The position numbers and the translations under genes are program-made. This document shows positions 26,068 through 34,641 of a stretch of DNA of 64,000 nt, one piece after another. A model generated the notes under the pieces. It saw only the letters and a list, made by a program, of their open reading frames with translations. It did no database searches and was not told where the DNA came from. This DNA comes from an uncultured Ignavibacteria bacterium (GTDB lineage: Bacteria > Bacteroidota > Ignavibacteria > Kapaibacteriales > Kapaibacteriaceae): assembly GCA_903939735.1 (NCBI GenBank), contig CAJAIA010000012.1, forward strand, positions 34,180-98,179, read 5' to 3'. The stretch's first letter is position 1; every line of letters begins with the position of its first letter.

Positions 26068-29000
26068 CGGAGAATAGTAAGTGGAGCAACGCGGCGGCGC
26101 GTCGGTGTTTCCAGCACAACTGAGTACACGCCAGGTGCCCACTGACGAACGTCACGAAGTGAGCGATGCGAAGCATCTCCACGCGTGTGCATGAAGCTCC
26201 ATGCATCTATGCGTTCACCGGTGATCGACATGATCGTGATCGTGTGCATCCCTTGCTCGAAGACATCGGCAACAACCTCAGCTACATCAACCGAAGGGTT
26301 CGGCAGGACGCGCATTGCAAGCGCTCCTGCACGGGTTACAAAGCGGTCGCCACCTTCACGGCAGATCGCGAGCGTGAGAGATCCATCAATTGGTCGTACG
26401 ATGGGAGCAAACGCAGGTGTTTCGATCCGCGCGTCAACAACGCGCAGCGCAGTCGAACCAACCGTACCCAACGTCATGTCGCCGACAATTGATGTAAGCA
26501 CCTGACGCGAGTCCGTGACGTTGATGCCAGGTACTACGATCTCGAGGTCGGTAGTGCCGGCCGTCGACGTATTCGAACGAATTGTTCCACCGTCAACACT
26601 GCGAGCAACGAAGACTTCGGTTGCATACTGAAGTCTGAGAATCAGCGTCCCACCTGTCAAATTCTGATCACCACTCGCACGACGCGCCGTGATGGGTAAT
26701 GCATAGTTGCGCGTTGCTGGATCGACCGTATCGATTGGCATCTCCAACAGTATCTCGATGTTCAGCTGTCCAACACCCGAGATCGGGATGCGCCGGGTAT
26801 CATTGCATGGCGCGTCGAAGGTTACAAGCAGCGTATCAACATACGTTTGCTGTACTCCTGGTGTGAATACCACATCGACATTGAAAAACGTGGTACGCTC
26901 AAGTCGGAATGGTGTTTGTTGCGACGGTGTAATGGTGAACACCCCACCGCTAGTACCCTGCAGGGCAATGCGTGCAATGTTTGCCGCCTGACCACCGACA
27001 TTCTGTACTGTTACACGTTGTGATGTTGTGTTGCCGACACTAATCGTTCCAAACACAACACGGTCGGGAGCAGTCGCTAATAGCATGCGACGCTCGCCCT
27101 TGAGTTCTGTGATGACGGTGAGATCACCACCACCGATGCTGGCCGTTACAACCACATTCGCCTGCTTGCGACCATCGGTTGATGAGCGAGGATCGAAACG
27201 AACATAGAGTGCGATCGACGCACCTGGCTGGAGAACTTGTCCGGCGAGTGCTGCCGCATTCTCGAGGGTGAACACTGAAGCGTCCGGACCCGTAACAGAT
27301 GCAGACAGCAGCGTGAGCGGAACGGCTTGCGTGTTGGTGTAGACGATACTGTCACGCGTCGTTGCGCACTCGGCAACAACACCCATATCGAGGAGCGCTG
27401 CTGCACTGATCGAACGTGAGAAGCCAAGCGCACGAACCAGCACAACCACAGTGTCGGCACATGGTTGGGTGAGGACCATCAGAACAGTGTCTTCAATGGC
27501 TCCGTCGTTGCGCGCTTGCACGGTGAAGGTAACAGCCACCGAGTCGCCACTGGCAACGCTGAACGTTGGAGGAGCAACCGTCGTCGATGTTGAACCGGGA
27601 GTTAGTGCAAGTGTTCCTGCTGTTGCGAGGGCTGACGCATTCGTGTAGAATCGCTGTGCTTGACCTTGCGTACCAACTTCAATGAGCCCAAGATCAACGA
27701 CGCGTGGTCCGGCAAGATTTGCAGACGCGCGGTATCCTGCGAGCGGAATGTTCAACGCGTTCAGCTGTGGGTCGCTTGTTCGGATAGTAAGAATCGCAGA
27801 CTTCGATCCGTCAGGTCCGATCGAACCATTCATTACCACACCAAAGGAGGCCGATGCGCCGGGTGCCAACTCAAGATCATTGAGCGGTTGTCGTACGATT
27901 CGGAACGATGCTTGGTCGAGTCCGTTGATCGAAGCTGGATAGAAGAGCGTCAGTGGTACCGAACCTGAATTCGTAACCACAACACTATCGGTACCCACGG
28001 CGCAACTCGAAACGGTGTCGAACGATATCGATGGTTGCGACAGCGTGATGCTTGCTCCGCGCGCGGAGCCTGCAAGGATTGTTACGATTGTTGCCGGACA
28101 GCTTCCGTTGACCGAGTCGGTACCAAGACGTAACGTGTAGGCATGATCACCATCAGCAAGGGGCTCGAAGGCGTACGTGATGAACATGGAAGCGCCAGGC
28201 ACAAGCACAGCGGGCAATGCTGGCACAACGCGCACCACACGGAACGGCACTCCCGCAGGTATTGTCGGAAGCGCAGACACTCGTGCGTTGTCGCTACCAT
28301 CGTTGCGGAGTTCGATGGTGAGTTCGGGACGATCACCAACACGCACCACGCCAAACTGTCCGGTGCCAATGAGTGTGAGGTTCGACTCACGTACGTCGCC
28401 ACGTACCCAGACGGTGTCTGGTCGTGGACATTCTGCTGTGTAGATGAGGACGGGTATCACAAACACACCGCGTGCTCGGCCTAGGAACGTTGCCAGGAAT
28501 GCAGCACTGCCCGTTCCTGCGGAGAGATCACTCGGTGCGCCACCTCGAATTGTTACCAGCGCCGGTGATGTTGAAACAATGCGCTCGATGCGCATTGCCG
28601 ATGCACTAGGATTGGCAATGATCACCGACGTGCTCACCTCGCGTCCGATGCAGACAATGCCTAGATCAACCGTATCACGCTTGACGCTTGGCGTGCCATA
28701 CGCATACGTGAAGTCGTACGGACGAACATCAACACGAAGGTTCACGATGAACGGACGCGCCGAGGTTGCTGCTGTGTCATTATGCTGCAGCTGTAGCTGC
28801 GCGGTGATATTGCCGGACTGACCCGCAACAGGTGTGAAGGCAACCACGTACGCTGTTGAATCGAATGGCTTGATCGTATCGCTCAGCACTGGTGCAACAA
28901 GTCGGAACCCAGCTGCACCGGTGAATGTCGATTGCGAGATAACGAGAGGTGATTCACCAACGTTCTTCACCCACACTGTGTCGCGAAGTTCCTCGCCAGG

Positions 29001-30848
29001 ACACACGTATGCACCAAGGTCGAGTGACTGCGCACCGTTAATGATCGGCGGACCGTAGATGCGGATGATGTTCCATGCTGATTGCGAGAAGATCATTTCC
29101 GGAATTGCCGTGTACTCACCTGCACCCGTAGTCGGCACGGCAAGACCAACAGCGATGTAATACAATGTGTCACGTCCAGGCCACGTTATCTGCTGACGCC
29201 AGAATCCAGATTCGTTGATGCGATATCCGCTAACACGCGGACCAAGCTGCCAGGGTCCGCTCTCTGGCTTAATGTAGATCTGGAGATCGTTCCCATTGCC
29301 TTGGCCTGTGAGAAGATGTGTGCGCAACGCGTTGGTGGATGTATCGGTCATCGGACCAACCATCACATTGAGGTTCAGTGGAACAGCACCATCATAGCGT
29401 GCGCGACCACGTCCACCTGACATCATGCGTGCTGCTGGATTCGGGTTTGCATCCGACGCACCGCTGATCTGCCACGTCACGGCATCAGTGGGACGTGGAT
29501 TGTCGAGTCGACCACCGGCAATCACACCGCCCCCTGAACCACCGCCACCTAATACCGTACGTCGTGCCGGGAGCGCACCGCGAGCAGAGATGTTGAGGCT
29601 ACTAAGGAAGTTCGCATGAATCGACACGGCACCACCACCGCCACCGCCACCGCTTGCACGGTTGAAGAGGTCAGGATTTCCTCCGGCGCCACCCGAGCCC
29701 CCTGCCAATGGAACAAGGACGATGTTGCCGTGGGCGATACCGCCGTTGGTTGTTCCTGTTTCATCACCACCATCTTCGCCATACCCACCGCCACCACCGC
29801 GCTTACTCTCTTGCGAGCCGGAGCCACCGCCATTGCCACCAACGGGCGAGCATGCATTGCGATTGTCGCACCCCGTACCACTCTGTCCGAATGGATGGCC
29901 TGTACCGCCCCCTGCATTCTCGTATGCACCAGTTGATTCACCACCGGGAATACCGCTCAACGATTTCGAGCCGCGCGTGTTGGCATTGTCGCGAGGAACG
30001 TCTTCGCCAGAACCGAGGCCCGGCTTCTGACGTCGATTACCGAACGTACTGTTCACACCGCCAGGTCCACCTCCGGTATACCCAGCACCACCGTCCGTAC
30101 CGCCAGTTGTTGCGAGTGAGTTTTCGTACTCGCCTGCACCGCCGCCGCCACCTGGTCCACCATTAGCGCCGCTTGCACTCACGCTGATATCAACGGTGCC
30201 AACACCACGGATGGTACTTGGCGAGAGCAACGTAAATGGCAAGTAGGCCTGATTGCCGGGAGCGCGCGAATCAGGATCGCGGAGGGAGGCCGTATAGGTT
30301 TCGCCGCCGGGAAGAATCAGCGAGTCGACGATCATTGCGCCGCGACGCGAGCGCTTTCCTAGTGTGCCTTCACCGAGGATACGTCCGGGATCTGCCGTGA
30401 CGTTTCCGAGCGTCCATGGTTTAACGATGTAGAATGTGTCGATGTTCGACGCACGACCGTTGACAACCACCTTGATCGGTATACGGAACTCTGTGCGGAG
30501 TGCTTCCCAGTCGCTGCTGTTCGGCTGTACCGTAGGATGCACAAATGCGTGTGTTGCAATGATGCGTCCGTCCCAGCTCACAACGAGCGGACCAAACGTA
30601 ATGCGCGCAGAATCGGCCGGACGGTCCAACACAAGGCGAACGTCATCACCTGCATTATTGAGCCACACACGATCGGCACCAAAGGTCCCGCGCGCTGTTG
30701 CTGGCGCAATCACTTCGACATACGTCGAGAATCGTGGGGATCCAATATCCGGCAGGATGTAGGCGATCTGCGGCTGTGCAACCGCCACCGTTACACACAA
30801 AAACCACAGGAGCACCAGCATACTGGGTGCGATCAAGCGTCGAGTCAT
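26064..30848 (-). CDS. Giant secreted choice-of-anchor-D protein with glycine-rich insert
   Basis: The 1594-residue product has a signal peptide (residues 1-24, ending VAVAQ). A long Gly-rich stretch (about 225-445, with runs such as GGPGGGGGAG and GGGGGGGAVS) resembles the glycine-rich loops of adhesive surface proteins. It is followed by repeated Ig-like choice-of-anchor-D/HYDIN-type modules ('VWVKNVGESPL', 'VTNSGSVPLTL', 'VTVQNVGGQAANI') to about 1360. Near the end is a cohesin-like module, then a T9SS-like tail ('RVLPNPSVDVAEV' ... 'APGVYSVVLE'). It should be surface-exposed. The start overlaps the ridA stop (ATGA) and the end overlaps the OmpA gene start. Confidence 0.85.
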   Translation of the reverse strand: MTRRLIAPSMLVLLWFLCVTVAVAQPQIAYILPDIGSPRFSTYVEVIAPATARGTFGADRVWLNNAGDDVRLVLDRPADSARITFGPLVVSWDGRIIATHAFVHPTVQPNSSDWEALRTEFRIPIKVVVNGRASNIDTFYIVKPWTLGNVTADPGRILGEGTLGKRSRRGAMIVDSLILPGGETYTASLRDPDSRAPGNQAYLPFTLLSPSTIRGVGTVDISVSASGANGGPGGGGGAGEYENSLATTGGTDGGAGYTGGGPGGVNSTFGNRRQKPGLGSGEDVPRDNANTRGSKSLSGIPGGESTGAYENAGGGTGHPFGQSGTGCDNRNACSPVGGNGGGSGSQESKRGGGGGYGEDGGDETGTTNGGIAHGNIVLVPLAGGSGGAGGNPDLFNRASGGGGGGGAVSIHANFLSSLNISARGALPARRTVLGGGGSGGGVIAGGRLDNPRPTDAVTWQISGASDANPNPAARMMSGGRGRARYDGAVPLNLNVMVGPMTDTSTNALRTHLLTGQGNGNDLQIYIKPESGPWQLGPRVSGYRINESGFWRQQITWPGRDTLYYIAVGLAVPTTGAGEYTAIPEMIFSQSAWNIIRIYGPPIINGAQSLDLGAYVCPGEELRDTVWVKNVGESPLVISQSTFTGAAGFRLVAPVLSDTIKPFDSTAYVVAFTPVAGQSGNITAQLQLQHNDTAATSARPFIVNLRVDVRPYDFTYAYGTPSVKRDTVDLGIVCIGREVSTSVIIANPSASAMRIERIVSTSPALVTIRGGAPSDLSAGTGSAAFLATFLGRARGVFVIPVLIYTAECPRPDTVWVRGDVRESNLTLIGTGQFGVVRVGDRPELTIELRNDGSDNARVSALPTIPAGVPFRVVRVVPALPAVLVPGASMFITYAFEPLADGDHAYTLRLGTDSVNGSCPATIVTILAGSARGASITLSQPSISFDTVSSCAVGTDSVVVTNSGSVPLTLFYPASINGLDQASFRIVRQPLNDLELAPGASASFGVVMNGSIGPDGSKSAILTIRTSDPQLNALNIPLAGYRASANLAGPRVVDLGLIEVGTQGQAQRFYTNASALATAGTLALTPGSTSTTVAPPTFSVASGDSVAVTFTVQARNDGAIEDTVLMVLTQPCADTVVVLVRALGFSRSISAAALLDMGVVAECATTRDSIVYTNTQAVPLTLLSASVTGPDASVFTLENAAALAGQVLQPGASIALYVRFDPRSSTDGRKQANVVVTASIGGGDLTVITELKGERRMLLATAPDRVVFGTISVGNTTSQRVTVQNVGGQAANIARIALQGTSGGVFTITPSQQTPFRLERTTFFNVDVVFTPGVQQTYVDTLLVTFDAPCNDTRRIPISGVGQLNIEILLEMPIDTVDPATRNYALPITARRASGDQNLTGGTLILRLQYATEVFVARSVDGGTIRSNTSTAGTTDLEIVVPGINVTDSRQVLTSIVGDMTLGTVGSTALRVVDARIETPAFAPIVRPIDGSLTLAICREGGDRFVTRAGALAMRVLPNPSVDVAEVVADVFEQGMHTITIMSITGERIDAWSFMHTRGDASHRSLRDVRQWAPGVYSVVLETPTRRRVAPLTILR

Positions 30849-31261
30849 ATCGTAGCGATCACTTTGAGTTCAACAGCAATTGGTGTTGGCAACGCGCCGA
30901 TCTCGATCGTCGTGCGGCATGCATGCACACCTGCGAAATGTTCAGCGTAGAGGCGATTGAACACTGGGAAGTCGCGCTTCATGTCAGTCAGGAATACCTG
31001 CACATCAACGATTTGGTCCCACGTCGAACCAGCGTCTTCAATGATGTAGCGAATGTTGCGAAACACGCTCAGCGTTTGCGCTTCGATGTCATACTCGCGT
31101 ATCGTTCCATCATCATTGAGTGTAACCCCTGGAATCACACGCGTGCCTCGTTCGCGCGGACCAACTCCGCTCAAGAAGAGCAGGTTGCCGACACGACGAG
31201 CGTGAGGATAAGCGCCAACCGGTTCCGGTGCGCGGTCTGAATTGATGATGATCTTTTCCAT
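30845..31261 (-). CDS. RidA-family deaminase, 2-aminomuconate deaminase candidate
   Basis: The 138-residue product is a RidA/YjgF-family enzyme: 'APEPVGAYPHARRVGNLLFLSG' N-terminus, 'QTLSVFRNIRYIIEDAGSTW' and the 'RTTIEIGALPTPIAVELKVIA' end, where RidA proteins carry the catalytic Arg and Glu. Classic RidA hydrolyses imines; a subgroup acts as 2-aminomuconate deaminase in tryptophan/kynurenine breakdown. The gene follows an aldehyde dehydrogenase of the 2-aminomuconic semialdehyde type by 4 nt, which favours the second role. A longer frame reaches 31342, but ATG 31261 matches family length. Confidence 0.85.
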   Translation of the reverse strand: MEKIIINSDRAPEPVGAYPHARRVGNLLFLSGVGPRERGTRVIPGVTLNDDGTIREYDIEAQTLSVFRNIRYIIEDAGSTWDQIVDVQVFLTDMKRDFPVFNRLYAEHFAGVHACRTTIEIGALPTPIAVELKVIATI

Positions 31262-31265
31262 GGGG

Positions 31266-32708
31266 TTATACCTGAATGCAGATGTTCTTTGGTTCTGTAA
31301 AGAATCGGAGCGCTTCGATGCCACCTTCACGTCCGACACCACTTTGTTTCACGCCACCGAAGGGAGTGCGGAGATCACGATTAAGCCATGTGTTCACCCA
31401 GACGATCCCACTCTCGAGTCGGTTCGCGGTGCGATGAGCACGCTGCAGAGAATTCGTCCAGACAGATGCGGCCAGACCATACGGCGTGCCGTTCGCCATC
31501 GCAAGCACTTCGTCTTCCCCATCGAATGGGATCAGCGTTGCCACCGGACCGAAGATCTCTTCTTGATTGACGCGACACCAGGCATCGACGCCTTCGATCA
31601 ACGTTGGTGCAACGAAGAAACCATTCGCACACCTTCCCTCGAGATGCACACGTGATCCACCACACAACACCGTTCCACCCTCTTCACGAGCAAGCGTGAT
31701 GTAGGACAGTACCTTGTGCATATGCGCTTCATTCACGAGAGCACCCATACGTGTGCCTTCAGCAAGCGGATCACCCGGCGTGAACGCCGCGATCTCGCGC
31801 ACTAATGCATCGCGAAACGCATCGTAGATACCGCGTTGCACGAAGATGCGTGAGCCACAGAGACAGATCTCACCTTGATTGGTGAATGCCGCACGCGCGA
31901 CGTGTCGTGCGACGTAACCAACTTCAACATCGTCGTACACGATGGTGGGGTTCTTGCCGCCGAGTTCCAGACTAAGCTTCTTGAACATCGGAGCAGCCGT
32001 GCGTGCAATCGTTGCACCCGTTGCTGTTCCACCCGTGAATGAGATCGCCTTGATCATAGGGTGTTCAACAATCGCAGCTCCAACTTCAGCACCATATCCC
32101 TGCACGATATTGAGCACGCCCGGTGGCAGGCCTGCATCCGTGCAGATCTGTCCCAGCAAGAACGCCGTCATCGGCGTGAGCTCACTTGGCTTTGCAACCA
32201 CCGTATTCCCGGCTGCAAGAGCTGGCGCGATCTTCCATGTGAAGAGATAGAGCGGAAGGTTCCACGGCGAGATACATCCCACAACACCAAGCGGTGATCG
32301 CGTGACATAGTTCATCACGTGCTGATCTGTTTGATACGCTTCGGTATGGGTATGCAGAATCTCGGTCGCGAAGAACGCCATGTTGTCGATAGCGCGTGGA
32401 ATGTCAACGCTCTTGGCCAGGGAAAGGGGCTTCCCCTGGTCGTTCGATTCCGCGAGCGCGAGATCGTCGAGATGCGCTGCAATGCCGCGCGAGATCGCCA
32501 TGAGGATCTCGGAGCGACGTTTCGCTGTGAGTGCCGACCACGCAGGGAACGCCTCGCGTGCAGCCGTCACTGCAAGCTCGACATCGGCCGCGGTGCTTCG
32601 TGCGATGGAAGAATACACTTCACCGGTGGCAGGATTGACATTGTCAATCCACCCACCCTCGACGGGGTCGTGATACTGTCCGCCGATGTAGTTTCTGATA
32701 TGCAACAT
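31266..32708 (-). CDS. Aldehyde dehydrogenase, 2-(amino/hydroxy)muconic semialdehyde type
   Basis: The 480-residue NAD-dependent enzyme has the ALDH landmarks: 'CISPWNLPLYLFTWKIAPALAAGNTVV' (cofactor), 'SFTGGTATG', 'LELGGKNP' with the catalytic Glu, and 'NQGEICLCGSRI' with the catalytic Cys. The opening 'RNYIGGQYHDPVEGGWIDNVNPATGEVY' is very like human ALDH8A1 and bacterial 2-aminomuconic or 2-hydroxymuconic semialdehyde dehydrogenases. It is the first gene of a five-gene operon, followed by ridA. No other kynurenine-pathway gene is in the window, so the assignment rests on these two. Confidence 0.9.
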   Translation of the reverse strand: MLHIRNYIGGQYHDPVEGGWIDNVNPATGEVYSSIARSTAADVELAVTAAREAFPAWSALTAKRRSEILMAISRGIAAHLDDLALAESNDQGKPLSLAKSVDIPRAIDNMAFFATEILHTHTEAYQTDQHVMNYVTRSPLGVVGCISPWNLPLYLFTWKIAPALAAGNTVVAKPSELTPMTAFLLGQICTDAGLPPGVLNIVQGYGAEVGAAIVEHPMIKAISFTGGTATGATIARTAAPMFKKLSLELGGKNPTIVYDDVEVGYVARHVARAAFTNQGEICLCGSRIFVQRGIYDAFRDALVREIAAFTPGDPLAEGTRMGALVNEAHMHKVLSYITLAREEGGTVLCGGSRVHLEGRCANGFFVAPTLIEGVDAWCRVNQEEIFGPVATLIPFDGEDEVLAMANGTPYGLAASVWTNSLQRAHRTANRLESGIVWVNTWLNRDLRTPFGGVKQSGVGREGGIEALRFFTEPKNICIQV

Positions 32709-32727
32709 GATGATTTCCCTGAACTTG

Positions 32728-32735
32728 CGAATATA
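32728..32735 (-). promoter_or_regulatory. -7 promoter box of the aldehyde dehydrogenase operon
   Basis: The minus strand reads TATATTCG, 19 nt before the start codon at 32708, with the ribosome site AGGGA in between. It lies 3 bp from the box of the divergent recombinase gene. Confidence 0.5.
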
Positions 32736-32738
32736 CCG

Positions 32739-32746
32739 TATGTTGC
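32739..32746 (+). promoter_or_regulatory. Candidate -7 box of the Xer recombinase gene, leaderless type
   Basis: TATGTTGC keeps the TAnnTT core and ends 3 nt before ATG 32750. The match is weak at the last two positions. Confidence 0.4.
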
Positions 32747-32749
32747 TGC

Positions 32750-33667
32750 ATGGAGTTCGCAGAAGCAGTTCGAATGTACCTCACAGCGCTTGACGTAGAA
32801 AAGAGCGCTAGTACACATACGATCGTTGCCTACGAAGCGGCGTTGACCCAGTTCCAGCGCTATCTCGAAGAGTCATGGGGCACGCTGCCTCACGTGGAAG
32901 ACGTCACCGAGGCCGACATACGTCCGTTCCTCGGATGGCTGCACGATCGCGGACTCGAGAAACGGTCACTTCGAATGAAACTCGCGGCCGTACGAAGCTT
33001 CTATCGCTTTCTGCTCCGTTCCGACGTCATCGAGAGAAACCCGGCCGCACTGCTCCGCTCTCCCAAAATCGACAAGAAACTCCCCTCCTTTCTGCAGGAG
33101 CACGAGGCAACGTCGCTGTGGGATTCCTTCGACACCGAGAGCGTACAGGGTCTGCGGGACCGAGCGCTGTGCGAGTTACTCTACGGCTCTGGACTGCGGA
33201 TCTCCGAGGCTTTGCAGTTAAATCTCGGCGACATCGACGCTACCCAACGCACTGTTCGCGTCCTTGGCAAGCGATTGAAAGAACGCATTGTACCCGTCAC
33301 ACGTGAAACGCTCGACAGCATCGACGCATATGTGATGCGCAGGTCCGAGCTGCAGCCTGATCCCTCGGAACATGCCCTCTACCTTGGTGATCGCGGCAAA
33401 CGCCTCACCAGCGTCAGTGCATGGCGGATCGTGCGCCGCGCACTTGGTCCGATCACCGAGGCCGACCGAAAAAGCCCACACATTCTGCGTCACTCGTTCG
33501 CAACGCATCTGCTCGATAATGGTGCCGATCTCTCGGCAGTGAGCGACATGTTGGGACACTCCTCGTTGTCGACCACCCAGGTCTACACGCACGTGAGTGT
33601 TGAGCGTCTCAAAGACGCCTACAAGCAGGCGCATCCACGGTCGCGAACGAGCTCCAAATCATCGTAG
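32750..33667 (+). CDS. Tyrosine recombinase XerC/XerD
   Basis: The 305-residue product is a chromosome-dimer-resolving recombinase. The N-terminal SAM-like DNA-binding domain (about 1-100) precedes a catalytic domain with all active-site residues: Arg in 'SGLRISEAL', Lys in 'VLGKRLKERIVPV', 'HILRHSFATHL' (His and Arg), His in 'LGHSSLSTTQ' and the nucleophile Tyr in 'QVYTHVS'. Xer proteins act at dif with FtsK. XerC and XerD cannot be told apart here. The stop codon overlaps the -7 box of the next gene. Confidence 0.93.
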   Translation: MEFAEAVRMYLTALDVEKSASTHTIVAYEAALTQFQRYLEESWGTLPHVEDVTEADIRPFLGWLHDRGLEKRSLRMKLAAVRSFYRFLLRSDVIERNPAALLRSPKIDKKLPSFLQEHEATSLWDSFDTESVQGLRDRALCELLYGSGLRISEALQLNLGDIDATQRTVRVLGKRLKERIVPVTRETLDSIDAYVMRRSELQPDPSEHALYLGDRGKRLTSVSAWRIVRRALGPITEADRKSPHILRHSFATHLLDNGADLSAVSDMLGHSSLSTTQVYTHVSVERLKDAYKQAHPRSRTSSKSS

Positions 33668-33672
33668 TTTCG
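33665..33672 (+). promoter_or_regulatory. -7 promoter box of the Gfo/Idh/MocA gene, leaderless type
   Basis: TAGTTTCG matches TAnnTTTG with one change and ends 3 nt before ATG 33676. Its first three bases are the stop codon of the recombinase gene. Confidence 0.5.
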
Positions 33673-33675
33673 CAC

Positions 33676-34641
33676 ATGAACATTTCCGTCGTCGGATCAG
33701 GACATCTTGGTTCGATTCATGCGCGCCTTGCCGCTCAACAGCACGACGTAACTCTCGTCGGCATTGTCGATCCAGATCAAGCCCGTGGCTCTGCAGTCGC
33801 GGCAGAACATGGTGCAACATGGTATCCTTCGGTAGAGGCCATGCCCGACGTCGACGCTGTGATCATAGCAGCACCTACGTCGATGCATTTTTCGTTGGCA
33901 ACAACCTGCTTGGATCGTGGCTTTCATTGCTTCATCGAAAAGCCGGTGACCGCGACGTATGGCGAAGCCGTTGCGCTACGCGATCACGCCCGCTCATCGA
34001 ATCGCATTATTCAGGTGGGGCATGTTGAGCGATTCAATCCAGCCGTGCGTGCCCTAGCAGGGTATGCAGTTGAACCAGTATTCATTGAAGCCCACCGTCT
34101 TGCGACCTTCAAGCCCCGTGCAATCGATGTGAGTGTGATTCACGATCTGATGATCCACGATATCGATCTCTTGCTGTGGATGACCAAGAGCGAGGTTGTC
34201 GACGTTCAGGCAACTGGTGTTGCCGTGCTCACGCAAACGCCCGACATCTGCAATGCGCGATTGACGTTTGCAAATGGCTGTGTTGCCAACATCACGGCGT
34301 CACGCATCTCTGCAAAGCCAATGCGCAAGTTGCGCGTGTTCCAGCGGGACAGCTATGTTTCGCTCGATCTTGCCGCGGGAAGCGTTGAGCTCTATCGCCT
34401 CATTGACTCTGCACAGATGGAACCATCGCATCAAGTTCCACTTGGGACCATCAATACCGAGCATGGCGATAAGATGATTGTGTTCGACACTCCAACGGTC
34501 GAGCCCGTTAATGCTATTGCCGAAGAACAGCGTGCGTTTCTCACGAGTATCACCACAGGCACGGATGCTGCCGTCACCCTCGACGATGGTGCACAGGCAA
34601 TCCGCGTAGCAGAATGGATCGATCGCGTACGCCGCGCATAA
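33676..34641 (+). CDS. Gfo/Idh/MocA-family oxidoreductase
   Basis: The 321-residue NAD(P)-dependent enzyme has the N-terminal Rossmann motif 'VVGSGHLGSIHARLAAQ', the family's catalytic Lys in 'FIEKPV' (about residue 91-96), and 'HDLMIHDIDLLLW' with the second active-site His/Asp region. Members oxidise sugars or sugar nucleotides. The 'HDLMIHDIDLL' version is common in Bacteroidota/Chlorobi genomes near envelope genes and may be a UDP-sugar dehydrogenase, but no neighbour here supports a specific substrate. The next gene starts 28 bp inside it. Confidence 0.85.
   Translation: MNISVVGSGHLGSIHARLAAQQHDVTLVGIVDPDQARGSAVAAEHGATWYPSVEAMPDVDAVIIAAPTSMHFSLATTCLDRGFHCFIEKPVTATYGEAVALRDHARSSNRIIQVGHVERFNPAVRALAGYAVEPVFIEAHRLATFKPRAIDVSVIHDLMIHDIDLLLWMTKSEVVDVQATGVAVLTQTPDICNARLTFANGCVANITASRISAKPMRKLRVFQRDSYVSLDLAAGSVELYRLIDSAQMEPSHQVPLGTINTEHGDKMIVFDTPTVEPVNAIAEEQRAFLTSITTGTDAAVTLDDGAQAIRVAEWIDRVRRA

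Noticed and set aside
29500..30180. Antisense open frames across the Gly-rich region
   Set aside because: They mirror the GC-rich glycine codons of the real gene and give Pro- or His-rich nonsense.
26064..30848. CRISPR-like repeats suggested by short repeated GC-rich strings
   Set aside because: They are in-frame glycine codons, irregular in spacing and without constant repeat units.
30845..32708. Complete kynurenine degradation cluster
   Set aside because: Only the dehydrogenase and RidA genes are present; other steps would have to be encoded elsewhere.
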